Below are positions 1 to 7,567 of a DNA stretch of 33,545 nucleotides, piece after piece; the first letter of the stretch is position 1; the number at the start of each line of letters is the position of its first letter. Below the pieces are notes generated by a model. It was not told the origin of the DNA. It did not search any database and saw nothing but the letters and a program-made list of their open reading frames with translations. This DNA is from Deltaproteobacteria bacterium. GTDB lineage: Bacteria > Desulfobacterota > Desulfuromonadia > Geobacterales > Pseudopelobacteraceae. The stretch is from NCBI GenBank assembly GCA_021850095.1, contig JAJZRX010000034.1, forward strand, positions 1 through 33,545, in the 5' to 3' direction. The translations under genes and the position numbers were made by a program.

Positions 1-95
1 TTTAATAAGCATGGGTTCCTCTCTCAGATAGAATGGTTGGTCACGCTTCCATAACTACCTGACGGAACTCATGCTTTTCAATTGTTAAAGAGCAA
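1..95 (-). promoter_or_regulatory. Probable rRNA operon leader with boxA antitermination site
   Basis: Read on the minus strand, 94 down to 83 gives TGCTCTTTAACA, identical to the E. coli rrn boxA, the NusB/S10 (Nus) antitermination site in rRNA leaders and 16S-23S spacers. No protein gene covers this stretch. A 12-nt inverted repeat (8-19 with 66-77, one G-T mismatch that wobbles in RNA) lies downstream of boxA in the minus-strand transcript and could form a leader stem. Because a protein gene, not a 16S or tRNA gene, lies to the right, a 16S leader is favoured over an internal spacer. The rRNA gene itself would lie beyond the left edge. I could not identify its promoter. Confidence 0.5.
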
Positions 96-143
96 AATTA
101 CTTACTGATTACTGTGACGAACCATAAATAAAAGGAGGATGTC

Positions 144-368
144 ATGAAAGCACTGGCTACGTTAATGGGAATTCTGGCTCCGGTATCAGCATTTGCAGCA
201 TCGGGAGCACGTGAAGACAGCAGCGGGATTTTCTTATGGTTGTTCCTTGGTTTCTGCGCATTGATAGTTGTGGCGCAGGTAATTCCGGCACTTCTGCTGA
301 TGTTTGGCATGGCCAAAGGTGTTGCCGCTGCGGCGAAAGAGAAAATGGCTCCGGCGACAAATAAATAG
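144..368 (+). CDS. Small inner-membrane protein with signal peptide, unknown function
   Basis: A 74-residue protein that I cannot name. A strong ribosome-binding site, AAAGGAGG at 131-138, sits five bases before the ATG and fixes the start. Residues 1-19 look like a cleavable signal peptide (hydrophobic, ending ...SAFAA) or a first membrane helix. A second hydrophobic segment spans about residues 28-56, and the tail is Ala/Lys-rich and basic. If the signal is cleaved, the mature protein is a single-span membrane peptide of about 55 residues. It is transcribed away from the putative rRNA leader on its left and is followed by a terminator at 405-429, so it appears to be its own short transcription unit. 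The ribosome-binding site and signal-like N-terminus make it a believable gene despite its size; no role is suggested by context. Confidence 0.7.
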   Translation: MKALATLMGILAPVSAFAASGAREDSSGIFLWLFLGFCALIVVAQVIPALLLMFGMAKGVAAAAKEKMAPATNK

Positions 369-384
369 CAAAGGAGGTAAATGC

Positions 385-405
385 GTGAAGTTTGATTGTT
401 GTTGA
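385..405 (+). CDS. Possible six-codon mini-ORF (MKFDCC) before a terminator
   Basis: Sixteen bases after the stop of the small membrane gene there is a near-perfect ribosome-binding site, AAGGAGGT at 371-378. Six bases later comes a GTG that opens Met-Lys-Phe-Asp-Cys-Cys-stop. The TGA ends at the first base of the terminator hairpin. An ATG at 381 would give only MREV and sits too close to the ribosome-binding site. It could be a real micropeptide or the remnant of a lost downstream gene. The sequence alone cannot decide. Confidence 0.25.
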   Translation: MKFDCC

Positions 406-429
406 AAGGCCACCCAAGGGGTGGCCTTT
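405..429 (+). terminator. Intrinsic terminator after the small membrane gene
   Basis: A perfect 11-bp stem (405-415 with 419-429, AAAGGCCACCC / GGGTGGCCTTT) with a 3-nt loop. The U tract after the stem is poor (TTT then C), so efficiency is uncertain. The symmetrical A/T ends would let it work in both directions, possibly also insulating lexA from transcription on the other strand. Confidence 0.65.
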
Positions 430-461
430 CTGCGTTGGTCTGGGCGGTTGTGACAAAGCTG

Positions 462-505
462 TTGACACACGCGATATGCATATTTATAGTTGACATGCGT
501 CAACG
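462..505 (+). promoter_or_regulatory. lexA promoter with overlapping LexA operator candidate
   Basis: The -35 TTGACA (462-467) and -10 TATAGT (485-490) are 17 bp apart. Overlapping the end of the -10 is GTTGACATGCGTCAAC (489-504), with perfect 6-bp arms. It matches 7 of the 9 fixed positions of the LexA motif described for Geobacter sulfurreducens (GGTTNNCNNNNGNNNACC). A repressor bound here would block RNA polymerase, which fits SOS autoregulation of the lexA-dinB operon. Confidence 0.7.
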
Positions 506-534
506 TATAACGGGCGGCAACTGTTGGAGGATAC

Positions 535-1137
535 ATGGCTCTGCTCACCCTGCGCCAGCAGCAGGTTCTGGATTACATTCAATCCCATATCGATAACGAC
601 GGCTACCCGCCGACCATACGGGAAATTTGCTCCCATCTGGGGGTCTCGGGAACCGTCTCGGCCATGCGCCACCTGGAGGCGCTGGAAAAGAAAGGCTATA
701 TCAAGCGTGATTCCAGCTCCCGTGGCATCGCGCTCACCAGTCCGGCCAGCGAGTCCGCCTCACTGCCCATTGCAGGCACGGTGCGGGCCGGCGCGCTTTC
801 TCCGGCGCTGGAGGATATCAGCGGCTACATCTCGCTTGACCGCTCCTTTCTGCATGGCGGAAAGTTTTTTCTGCGGGTCAGGGGGGATTCCATGATTAAT
901 GCCTGCATCTGTGACCATGATCTGGTGCTGGTGCGCCCGCAGCCCGCCGCCGACAACCGGGACATCGTTGTTGCGATGGTGGCGGGGGAGGCGACCCTGA
1001 AGCGCTTTTTCCGCGAGAACGGCACTATCCGCCTGCAGCCGGAGAACCCGGACATGGCGGCCATTATTATTCCGGAGGGCTCCGGGGATGTGACCGTCAT
1101 CGGCAAAGTGGTGGGCGTTTACCGTGATCTGGGGTGA
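535..1137 (+). CDS. lexA: LexA SOS repressor / self-cleaving protease
   Basis: A 200-residue transcriptional repressor of the SOS regulon; RecA filaments on damaged DNA trigger its self-cleavage. The N-terminal winged helix-turn-helix covers about residues 1-65 (LTLRQQQVLDYI, then PPTIREICSHLGVS). The C-terminal S24 peptidase-like domain starts near residue 75. The scissile Ala80-Gly81 lies in PIAGTV, the catalytic serine is Ser119 in GDSM and the lysine is Lys156 in GEATLKR, so cleavage should work. Length matches the family. The start is set by GGAGG at 526-530. The usual D after GDSMI is Asn here, a small deviation. It heads an operon with a small gene and dinB and has an operator candidate on its own -10 box. 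Confidence 0.95.
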   Translation: MALLTLRQQQVLDYIQSHIDNDGYPPTIREICSHLGVSGTVSAMRHLEALEKKGYIKRDSSSRGIALTSPASESASLPIAGTVRAGALSPALEDISGYISLDRSFLHGGKFFLRVRGDSMINACICDHDLVLVRPQPAADNRDIVVAMVAGEATLKRFFRENGTIRLQPENPDMAAIIIPEGSGDVTVIGKVVGVYRDLG

Positions 1138-1140
1138 ATC

Positions 1141-1383
1141 GTGCGTGTGAAAGAGCCCCTGCGGGTGGCGGTGGTCTTTGGCCCCGGCCGATCAATCCGG
1201 CCGGTCTGGTTCGACTGGCACAGCCGCAAGCATTCCATACTGGAGACGACCTACAGCTGGACGGATCTGAAAGGGGCTGCCAAACGCCTGCATTTTTCAG
1301 TGCGGGACGAAGGCGGCCTGTATCAGCTGACCTATGATACCGTCGATCAGAGCTGGGAGTTGAGCGGCCTGGAGGGGGAGTGA
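1141..1383 (+). CDS. Small DUF6504-like protein between lexA and dinB
   Basis: An 80-residue protein starting at GTG three bases after the lexA stop (a GTG at 1147 is an alternative). Its stop overlaps the dinB start by four bases (GTGA), so translation is probably coupled to the polymerase. The layout of conserved-looking aromatic positions (RPVWFDWHSRKHSI, TYSWTD, LHFSV, YQLTYD, SWEL) resembles the DUF6504 domain found beside or within Y-family polymerases of the ImuB/DinB kind; this is pattern recognition without a search. No catalytic motif is visible. It has no signal peptide and is mixed in charge. By position it is a damage-inducible partner of LexA or, more likely, of Pol IV. Confidence 0.7.
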   Translation: MRVKEPLRVAVVFGPGRSIRPVWFDWHSRKHSILETTYSWTDLKGAAKRLHFSVRDEGGLYQLTYDTVDQSWELSGLEGE

Positions 1384-2618
1384 TCGTTGTTGAGCGTGTC
1401 ATCATGCATATCGACATGAATGCCTTTTTTGCTTCAGTCGAACAGCAGGCCAATCCGGAGCTGCGGGGAAGACCGGTCGCGGTGGTGGGGGGGCACGGCC
1501 GGACGGTCATAACCACCAGCTCCTATGAGGCCCGGGCTAAAGGGGTCAAAACCGGCATGGCGGTCTGGGAGGGCAAGCGGATCTGCCCGGAACTGATCAT
1601 AGTCGTCGGAGACAACAGAAAATACACGCACACCTCCAGCCGGATAAACGAGATATTCCGGGATTACACTCCGGAAGTGGAGCCCTTCAGCATCGATGAA
1701 AGCTGGCTGGATGTCACCGCTTCCCTCTCCATCTTCGGGAGTGCCGAGACTATCGCCTATCTGATCAAAGCCCGCATCCGGAACCTCTTCGGCATCACCT
1801 GCTCGATCGGCATCGCACCCAACAAGCTCCTGGCCAAGCTGGCCTCTGACATGCAAAAGCCGGACGGACTGACGATCATCTCTCCCGCCGACGTGGCGCG
1901 GATCATGGAACGTTTGCCGATCAAAGAGCTGTGCGGCATCGGTCGGAAGATGGAGCGGCATCTGAAGATGATGTCGATCTACACCTGCGGGGAGCTGGGG
2001 CGCTGCGACGAGGCGCGGCTGACCGCAAAATTCGGGATCGTCGGCCAGCGTCTGAAACGGATGGGGCAGGGGCTGGACGACTCCCCGGTGATCCCCTTTG
2101 CCGAAGAGGGGGACGTCAAGAGCGTGGGGCATTCAAGAACGCTGGAACGGGATATCAGCGATCCGGCCGAGATCCGGCGCTTTCTGCTGCAGCTTTCCGA
2201 GATGGTCGGCAGCCGGGCCAGACGCTATAACGTCAGCGGCCGGACGATCCATCTGTATGTGCGCTATGCCGACTTCGTTTCCTCATGGGGCAAGCAGGTC
2301 ACCCTCAAGAACCACATCAACTTAAGCGATGAGATTTACCGCGCCGCGCTGGGCATCCTGGAATCGGTGGAGCTGGAGCAGTCGGTCAGGCTGCTGGGGG
2401 TCAGCCTGGGCAACCTCAAGCACCAGGCGGCCCAACTGCCGCTTTTCGAGGAGGAGCGCAAGAAACTCTTTGCCACCCGGGCCATGGATGCCATTAATGA
2501 CCGCTTCGGCCGGATGTCGGTAACATTCGGGACGCTCCTGCCGGAAAAGGAAAAATTCGGATCACAAGTCATTCCGCCCAGCTGGAGGCCGGAGGGAATC
2601 AAAAAAGTGGGGGCATGA
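1380..2618 (+). CDS. dinB: Y-family translesion DNA polymerase (Pol IV, DinB)
   Basis: A 412-residue error-prone polymerase. The palm residues are Asp12 (HIDMNAFFASVE) and Asp106-Glu107 (SIDES), and the steric-gate aromatic is Phe17. The N-terminal motif reads DMN rather than the DMD of E. coli DinB, as in several Gram-positive Y-polymerases. A helix-hairpin-helix region (IKELCGIGRKMERHL, about 180-194) and a little-finger domain follow. The sliding-clamp motif QLPLF is at residues 352-356, unusually followed by about 55 more residues instead of ending the protein. The GTG start overlaps the stop of the preceding gene. Being downstream of lexA and its operator candidate, it should be SOS-induced. 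It could be a DinB-like paralogue rather than strict Pol IV. Confidence 0.92.
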   Translation: MIVVERVIMHIDMNAFFASVEQQANPELRGRPVAVVGGHGRTVITTSSYEARAKGVKTGMAVWEGKRICPELIIVVGDNRKYTHTSSRINEIFRDYTPEVEPFSIDESWLDVTASLSIFGSAETIAYLIKARIRNLFGITCSIGIAPNKLLAKLASDMQKPDGLTIISPADVARIMERLPIKELCGIGRKMERHLKMMSIYTCGELGRCDEARLTAKFGIVGQRLKRMGQGLDDSPVIPFAEEGDVKSVGHSRTLERDISDPAEIRRFLLQLSEMVGSRARRYNVSGRTIHLYVRYADFVSSWGKQVTLKNHINLSDEIYRAALGILESVELEQSVRLLGVSLGNLKHQAAQLPLFEEERKKLFATRAMDAINDRFGRMSVTFGTLLPEKEKFGSQVIPPSWRPEGIKKVGA

Positions 2619-2634
2619 TGACAGAAAGGATGCC

Positions 2635-3087
2635 ATGAAAACATCAGCGGGGAGAATCATCGTCATGAGTATGGGATTGTTTGGAATCATAGGCTGCGCC
2701 GGGGAACGGCCCAACAACCTGGGGGCCAGGGAGGGTCTTCTGGCCGTCTGCCCCGCATCGCCCAACTGCGTCTCCAGCCAGGCTGGCGACCATCGGCACC
2801 GCATCGAACCGCTGTTTTTCAGCGGCGATCCCGAAGCCGCCTTTGCCCGTTTGAAACTGGTGCTGGCAGGGCGGGGGGATGCGACGATCATCGAAGATCT
2901 GCCCGGCTATCTGCGGGTTGAGCTGCGGACGCTTCTGTTTGTGGATGACGGCGAGTTTCTGCTGGATCGGGAGAAGCGGGTGATCCAGGTCCGTTCCGCA
3001 GCGCGGCTCGGTTATTCCGATCTGGGCAAGAACCGCAGCCGCATGGAGGAGATCCGTGCTCAGTTCATGGCGGCGGAGAAAAAATAA
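2635..3087 (+). CDS. DUF1499 family lipoprotein
   Basis: A 150-residue protein with a lipoprotein signal peptide: hydrophobic residues 8-20 and a lipobox GIIGC with Cys21 as the acylation site. The mature part contains CPASPNCVSS and the later YLRVELRT...FVDDGEFLLD and VRSAARLGYSDLGKNR segments typical of DUF1499, a family of unknown function often found near membrane or lipid genes. AAAGGA at 2625-2630 supports the ATG. It sits 16 bp after dinB and may be carried on the SOS transcript by read-through, but has no obvious link to DNA repair. Its stop lies one base from the stop of the converging outer-membrane protein gene, leaving no room for a separate terminator. Confidence 0.85.
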   Translation: MKTSAGRIIVMSMGLFGIIGCAGERPNNLGAREGLLAVCPASPNCVSSQAGDHRHRIEPLFFSGDPEAAFARLKLVLAGRGDATIIEDLPGYLRVELRTLLFVDDGEFLLDREKRVIQVRSAARLGYSDLGKNRSRMEEIRAQFMAAEKK

Positions 3088-3088
3088 T

Positions 3089-3982
3089 TTACCAGCCCCA
3101 ATCCAGTGATACCTTGAAAAAAGGCACATCGTCAATCCGCAGATCCGGGCGGGCCGAATCATAAAATGAAAATTTCCGTTCAAAGGCGTAACCGAGAGAG
3201 GTGGAAATTCGGACTGCGGGTGCGGGTAGATAGGTCAATCCGGCCATGACCTTATAATCTCCGTACTTTATGGCTTTGGCCCCCGTTGACCGGTCATGCA
3301 GTTCATATTCTTCACTGGCAAAGTCACCGGCCGCAAACAGCTGAACCTGGCGCGTGGCACGGTAGGTGACGCTGGGTCGGGGCGCTATAAGGTCAAATCT
3401 CCAATCAGCATTGGGCTGATAGGTGAATCCCAGTGCGGGAAAAAAGCTGCTGGAATGATACCCAATCCGGTAGATGAAGCCGCCCACGACAGTAAAACCA
3501 TTCTCAAAGTTGTACCCGCCCAGCGCCAGCAGGGGCATGCGCAGATCATCCGTTCCCGATTCCTTGAAATCACTATACAATCCAGGGTTCAGTTTCAGGC
3601 TGGCAAAAGCCTGGTCGTTAATCCGGTATCGGGCGCCAAGCTCCAGAAAAAGCCCGTGCAGATCGTCCGGCAGCGCCGCATGGGACGGCGCATCAATATG
3701 CTTGAGTGCGTAGCCGCCCCCCAGCGAAATGGTCAAATCAGTATTCATCTTAATGTCATGGAGTATTCTGATCCGGTAATCGGTTATTCCGGCATCAGCC
3801 GAGGACGATTCCAGTCCGGCCGATGGAAGGTGGCCGATTGAAAGCTGCAGGTTCCAATCAGTGGAGGCTGCAGCGGACGGCCACTCCGTTTTTTGGGTTT
3901 GACTGCCGGCCTCGTTTGCCAGGCAAACGTCAGCGAAGCTCGTGATTGCCAGTATCATTATTGCCAATCTGAAATAGTTCAT
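3089..3982 (-). CDS. Outer-membrane beta-barrel protein (DUF6268-like)
   Basis: A 297-residue protein from the ATG at 3982, which has GGGAG seven bases upstream; an in-frame longer form from 4006 lacks such a site. A signal peptide (MNYFRLAIMILAITSFADVCLA) is followed by alternating short beta strands ending in an aromatic residue (final residues SLDWGW), the classic C-terminus recognised by the BAM machinery. Strand-like repeats such as ISLGGGYAL, LFLELGARYRI and VVGGFIYRIGY suggest a barrel. It resembles the DUF6268 outer-membrane family; the cargo is unknown. It is the last gene of the long ffh operon, 20 bp after the metallophosphoesterase, so the two are probably co-expressed. Confidence 0.75.
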   Translation of the reverse strand: MNYFRLAIMILAITSFADVCLANEAGSQTQKTEWPSAAASTDWNLQLSIGHLPSAGLESSSADAGITDYRIRILHDIKMNTDLTISLGGGYALKHIDAPSHAALPDDLHGLFLELGARYRINDQAFASLKLNPGLYSDFKESGTDDLRMPLLALGGYNFENGFTVVGGFIYRIGYHSSSFFPALGFTYQPNADWRFDLIAPRPSVTYRATRQVQLFAAGDFASEEYELHDRSTGAKAIKYGDYKVMAGLTYLPAPAVRISTSLGYAFERKFSFYDSARPDLRIDDVPFFKVSLDWGW

Positions 3983-4002
3983 AGTCGTGCTCCCTTGCCG
4001 GA

Positions 4003-5160
4003 TCATAGAGAACCGGGAAGTATATCGATCACCGTTACTTCCGGTCTGGCGAACAGCCGCATTGGCGGCCCCCAGGTTCCGCTTCCGCGTGAGACATGGA
4101 TCTGTGAACCGGCCCCGGTCAGGGTTGTGCCGCAGGGGATCGGAAATTTCATTTTTACGATCAGGTTGAAGGGGAAGATCTGCCCCTTGTGGACGTGACC
4201 CGAAAGTTGCAGGTCGAAGCGTCCGTCACTACCGGGAGCAATCAGCGGCCGGTGCTTGAGCAGGAGCCGGAAGGTGTCCCTGGGCACTGAATCCAGCAGC
4301 GTGTTTTCAGCAGCGGGAACTCCCGCACTGGTTCCTGAAACCGCCTGGTCGTCAACACCGATGATGGCCATACCGCCGGGCAGTAGTGCGGATTGTCCGC
4401 GCAGGGTCGTAAAACCGGCGGCAGCGGTAAAGTTCAGCGCCTGCTGCAGACCGGCGTAGGCTTCGTGGTTGCCGGTAACGGCGAACTTCCCCAGTGGAGC
4501 CGGCAGCGACTTGAGCATGGCGGCCAGCCCGCTCTGGTGGGATAACACATCTTCCTGTGAAAGCCGGCCATCCACCAGATCGCCGGTTGAAACCAGAATG
4601 TCCGGTCGGGCCTGGCGGATGGCTTTTGAAATTTGTTCCAGACGTCTTTCGCGCAGCAGCAGCCCGATATGAACGTCGGAAATCTGCACGATTCTGATCT
4701 TTGAAACACCGGCCGGAAGTTTGGCGGATCTGATCGTAACGTGATCGCTCTGGATGTGGCCGGCTTCAAAGACGGCATAGACGCTGGCGATTCCCGCTGC
4801 CAGCAGGGCCACCCGGGCTCTGTTGGTAGGCGTCAGCCAGGCACGATTGGCGAAAGAAAAGCACCGGCCTGCCAGCCAGGTAATGGCGAAAAGGGTTTCC
4901 AGCAGCACCAGCGTAGATACGAGCAGGAAAAGGAATCCCATCCAGAGGTAACCGGGCCAGGCGATCGAGAGGGCTATCCGGTCCATTCCGGCCCGTTCGA
5001 AGAGACGCACCAGCAACGGAGCGAGCGTCATCAGGATCATCCAGGCCGCCAGCGGGATCTTGGCGCTAGATCCTTGTGGCAGGACGGCCCGCATCCGCAA
5101 GAAGGCATAGGCGTGCATGCCGCCGTAGAGCGCCAGAAAAGTTATCAGGAAGAGGTACAT
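4003..5160 (-). CDS. Membrane-anchored metallophosphoesterase (YkuE/YaeI type)
   Basis: A 385-residue calcineurin-like phosphoesterase. Residues 1-135 contain about four membrane helices. The catalytic domain follows, with the dinuclear metal motifs in order: SDVH (Asp162, His164), GDLVDG (from Gly193), GNHE (Asn231-His232), a later LLKHRP histidine and LSGHVHKGQ. All metal ligands are present. Family members hydrolyse phosphate esters or lipid pyrophosphates at the membrane; the substrate here is not known. AAGGAG lies just upstream of the ATG, inside the end of rnhB, which it overlaps by 16 bp, implying coupled translation. It belongs to the envelope end of the ffh operon. Confidence 0.9.
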   Translation of the reverse strand: MYLFLITFLALYGGMHAYAFLRMRAVLPQGSSAKIPLAAWMILMTLAPLLVRLFERAGMDRIALSIAWPGYLWMGFLFLLVSTLVLLETLFAITWLAGRCFSFANRAWLTPTNRARVALLAAGIASVYAVFEAGHIQSDHVTIRSAKLPAGVSKIRIVQISDVHIGLLLRERRLEQISKAIRQARPDILVSTGDLVDGRLSQEDVLSHQSGLAAMLKSLPAPLGKFAVTGNHEAYAGLQQALNFTAAAGFTTLRGQSALLPGGMAIIGVDDQAVSGTSAGVPAAENTLLDSVPRDTFRLLLKHRPLIAPGSDGRFDLQLSGHVHKGQIFPFNLIVKMKFPIPCGTTLTGAGSQIHVSRGSGTWGPPMRLFARPEVTVIDILPGSL

Positions 5161-5798
5161 GCTGCGTGCTCCTTGACCCCGCCGAAGGTCAGGCGATGGA
5201 TCGGGGATGGTCCCAGACGCCGAATGGCTTCCAGATGCGCGGCGCTGCCGTAGCCTTTGTGACCGGCAAAACCGTAACCGGGGTAGCGTTGATCCATATC
5301 CGTCATCAACCTGTCGCGGGTGACTTTGGCGATGATGGAAGCCGCCGCGATCGAAAGGCTCAATGAATCGCCCTTCTTGACGGTCTTCTGGGGCAGAGCG
5401 CTGTTGATCGGGGTGATGCCGTCAATCAGCAGGTAGTCCGGTTGTGGGGATAACTGCTGAACGGCATTCAGCATCGCCAGGCGGGTGGCCTGCAGAATAT
5501 TGATGCTGTCAATGGTTTCCGCACCGGCGCTGCCGATTCCGATTGAAAGCGCCTGGTCCATGATAATGTCAAACAGGGTTTCGCGCTTGTGTTGCGAAAG
5601 CTTCTTGGAATCATCTACCCCGGGGATCAGCAGCCCCGCCGGCAGAATGACCGCCGCCGCCAGCACCGGCCCGGCCAGGGGGCCGCGACCGACCTCGTCC
5701 ACGCCGGCAATTTTCAAAAACCCTTGGGCCTGGGCGAGCTTTTCGAAGTAGAGGGTGTCACTGGGGAGTTGATTGAAGAGGCTTTCCTGGAGTGTCAT
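5145..5798 (-). CDS. rnhB: Ribonuclease HII
   Basis: A 217-residue enzyme that nicks RNA in RNA-DNA hybrids and removes single ribonucleotides from DNA. The signature AGVDEVGRGPLAGP carries Asp34 and Glu35, followed by VDDSKKLS and the acidic LLIDG strand. The C-terminal region has SIIAKVTRDRLM and the GFAGHKGYGS loop. Length is normal. The start is the ATG at 5798; the reading frame stays open upstream to 6011, but that extension overlaps rplS and the terminator hairpin and encodes unrelated sequence, so it is rejected. It lies after rplS as in many bacteria, separated by a hairpin that may lower its expression. Confidence 0.95.
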   Translation of the reverse strand: MTLQESLFNQLPSDTLYFEKLAQAQGFLKIAGVDEVGRGPLAGPVLAAAVILPAGLLIPGVDDSKKLSQHKRETLFDIIMDQALSIGIGSAGAETIDSINILQATRLAMLNAVQQLSPQPDYLLIDGITPINSALPQKTVKKGDSLSLSIAAASIIAKVTRDRLMTDMDQRYPGYGFAGHKGYGSAAHLEAIRRLGPSPIHRLTFGGVKEHAACTSS

Positions 5799-5821
5799 GA
5801 TTGATCCCGATCCTGGCAAAT

Positions 5822-5848
5822 AAAAAAAAGCACCGCTGGTGCGGGGCT
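5822..5848 (-). terminator. Terminator or attenuator between rplS and rnhB
   Basis: On the minus strand the sequence GCACCAGCGGTGC (5842 down to 5830) forms a 5-bp GC stem with a 3-nt loop, followed by eight T residues. The short stem may give partial termination, so that rnhB and the genes after it receive less transcript than rplS. The opposite strand also ends in a T run, so it could work both ways. Confidence 0.6.
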
Positions 5849-5856
5849 TTTTTGGA

Positions 5857-6216
5857 TTACTTTGCAACCGGTACGTATTTCTTCTCGCGAATCCTGGCTG
5901 CCTTGCCGCGCAGTTTACGCAGATAGTACAGTTTCGCACGGCGAACGTGGCCGCGAACCATGATCTCGATGTTCTCGATGCTGGGTGAATGCAGCGGGAA
6001 CATCCTCTCAACGCCGATACCGTTGGAGATCTTGCGGACGGTGAACGTTTCGCGAACGCCGCCTTTCTGACGTGCTATGACAACGCCCTGATAGGCCTGG
6101 ATACGCTGCTTGTCGCCCTCAACAATCTTGACGTGTACCTTGACCGTATCGCCGACCTTGAAAGGGACGATGTTCTTTTTCATCTGTTCAAATTCCAGAA
6201 AATCGATGGTGTTCAT
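5857..6216 (-). CDS. rplS: 50S ribosomal protein L19
   Basis: A 119-residue ribosomal protein at the 30S/50S interface. Diagnostic stretches are [32 protein letters not shown] (in part), [18 protein letters not shown] and [15 protein letters not shown] near the C-terminus. The start at 6216 is fixed by AGGAGG on the minus strand about nine bases upstream; an in-frame ATG at 6246 would add ten unrelated residues. It lies in the classical rpsP-rimM-trmD-rplS cluster, here with an extra methyltransferase between trmD and rplS. A terminator-like hairpin follows the stop. Confidence 0.97.
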   Translation of the reverse strand: MNTIDFLEFEQMKKNIVPFKVGDTVKVHVKIVEGDKQRIQAYQGVVIARQKGGVRETFTVRKISNGIGVERMFPLHSPSIENIEIMVRGHVRRAKLYYLRKLRGKAARIREKKYVPVAK

Positions 6217-6267
6217 TGCGTGCTTTCCTCCTGTATGATGCTGCATGTATTTGGTTAATCTGCCTGT

Positions 6268-6840
6268 TTAACGCGTTCCCTTCAACCGGTCGAGCATGAT
6301 GGCCGCTGCCGAACGAACTGAAAGATGGTTGTATGAACTTTGTCCTGCGATTGGTTTGAGAATGTAATCCGCTTCCGCAAAACTTTCTTCGGTCAGGCCC
6401 CAGCCGGTTCCCAAAAGAAGCAGATAGGGCTGGTGGCTATCTTCCAGAAGGTTTCTGAATGTGGCCAGTTCGATCGAACCTGGTCGCTCTGCCGCGCCGG
6501 TTATGGCCACTTTGACCGGTTTTGCAAAGCTACCCTGAAAATCCGCAACGGCATCCGCCAGAGTCGGGCAGACACGCACAATTTCCAGGGCGCTGCGCCG
6601 GTCCGGGTTGTAATCGGCCCCCCAGCCTTCCTGCCAATGGCCGCTGATGCGTTCCGCCAGTCGGCGCTGTTCTTCGGATGGGGTGACAATATAAAAACGG
6701 TCAAGACCGAATGTCCGGGATGAACGCGCAATGTCATGCTGATCCAGGTTGGTCAGGGCCGTGGTGACAACCTCGCGGTGCTTGTTGTAGACCGGGTAGT
6801 GCAGCAGGGCTATGGCCAGATTGTCACACACCACCAGCAT
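6268..6840 (-). CDS. SPOUT-type SAM-dependent RNA methyltransferase
   Basis: A 190-residue protein of the RNA methyltransferase family often encoded right after trmD (Pfam Methyltrn_RNA_4 type). Features seen are [20 protein letters not shown] near the N-terminus, FYIVTPS, and a C-terminal trefoil-knot-like stretch ([13 protein letters not shown] followed by YILKPIAG and [17 protein letters not shown]). The substrate RNA is not known. Its start overlaps the end of trmD by 17 bases, so translation is coupled and a tRNA or rRNA modification role beside TrmD is likely. No alternative start looks better. The family call is firm from motifs; the reaction is inferred. Confidence 0.85.
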   Translation of the reverse strand: MLVVCDNLAIALLHYPVYNKHREVVTTALTNLDQHDIARSSRTFGLDRFYIVTPSEEQRRLAERISGHWQEGWGADYNPDRRSALEIVRVCPTLADAVADFQGSFAKPVKVAITGAAERPGSIELATFRNLLEDSHQPYLLLLGTGWGLTEESFAEADYILKPIAGQSSYNHLSVRSAAAIMLDRLKGTR

Positions 6841-7567
6841 CCTCCTGCGCGATCTCTTTCAGCAGCTTCAGGTCTTCTTTGTTCAAGGGTACTTCGCAGA
6901 GCAGATCCGGCCGCAGACGGCTGGTTCTGCGCAGCGACTCCTTGCGGCGCCATTTCCTGATCAGTTCGTGATTGCCGGAAAGCAGGATTTCGGGAACATC
7001 CAGACCCATGAAAGACGGCGGGCGGGTATAGTGGGGATATTCCAGCAATCCATCACCAAATGAATCCGAACCGGCCGACTCGCAGCTTCCCAGTGCACCG
7101 GGAATCAGCCTGGTTGTCGCGTCCACGATCGCCATGGCGGCTATTTCACCGCCCGACAGGACAAAATCGCCCAGCGAGATGTCGTCTTCGGCGTAGAGGG
7201 TGCGGATTCGCTCGTCAATCCCTTCATAGCGCCCGCAGACGATGATCAGGCCATCTTTTTGCGCCAGCTCCGCTGCGACGCGATGGGTCAGCGGGCGGCC
7301 CTGGGGTGAAGTCAGAACGACCGTCGAGGCGGGCTGCCGTGTTTTGACTTCCTGTATGCAGGCTGCCAGCGGCTCGGCCTTCATGACCATTCCGGCTCCG
7401 CCGCCGTAGGGGGCATCGTCGGCTGTCTGGTGCCGATCCAGGGCGTAATCGCGGATATTGTGCAACGTGATGTCAATGAGCTTTTTTTCTTTGGCCCGTT
7501 TGATGATGCTTTCATCAAAAGGGCCAGTGAACATGCCGGTAAAGAGGGTCAATATGTCGAATTTCAT
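6824..7567 (-). CDS. trmD: tRNA (guanine37-N1)-methyltransferase
   Basis: A 247-residue SPOUT methyltransferase making m1G37 next to the anticodon, which prevents +1 frameshifting. It begins [21 protein letters not shown] and contains [35 protein letters not shown] and the knot [12 protein letters not shown], all hallmark TrmD segments that build the SAM pocket and the catalytic Asp/Arg region. Length fits the family. It overlaps rimM by four bases (ATGA) upstream and the next methyltransferase by 17 bases downstream, consistent with tight coupling in the ribosome-maturation operon. Confidence 0.97.
   Translation of the reverse strand: MKFDILTLFTGMFTGPFDESIIKRAKEKKLIDITLHNIRDYALDRHQTADDAPYGGGAGMVMKAEPLAACIQEVKTRQPASTVVLTSPQGRPLTHRVAAELAQKDGLIIVCGRYEGIDERIRTLYAEDDISLGDFVLSGGEIAAMAIVDATTRLIPGALGSCESAGSDSFGDGLLEYPHYTRPPSFMGLDVPEILLSGNHELIRKWRRKESLRRTSRLRPDLLCEVPLNKEDLKLLKEIAQEDAGGV

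Noticed and set aside
5799..6011. N-terminal extension of RNase HII
   Set aside because: The extra 71 residues overlap rplS and the terminator hairpin and do not resemble RnhB; the start at 5798 gives the normal family length.
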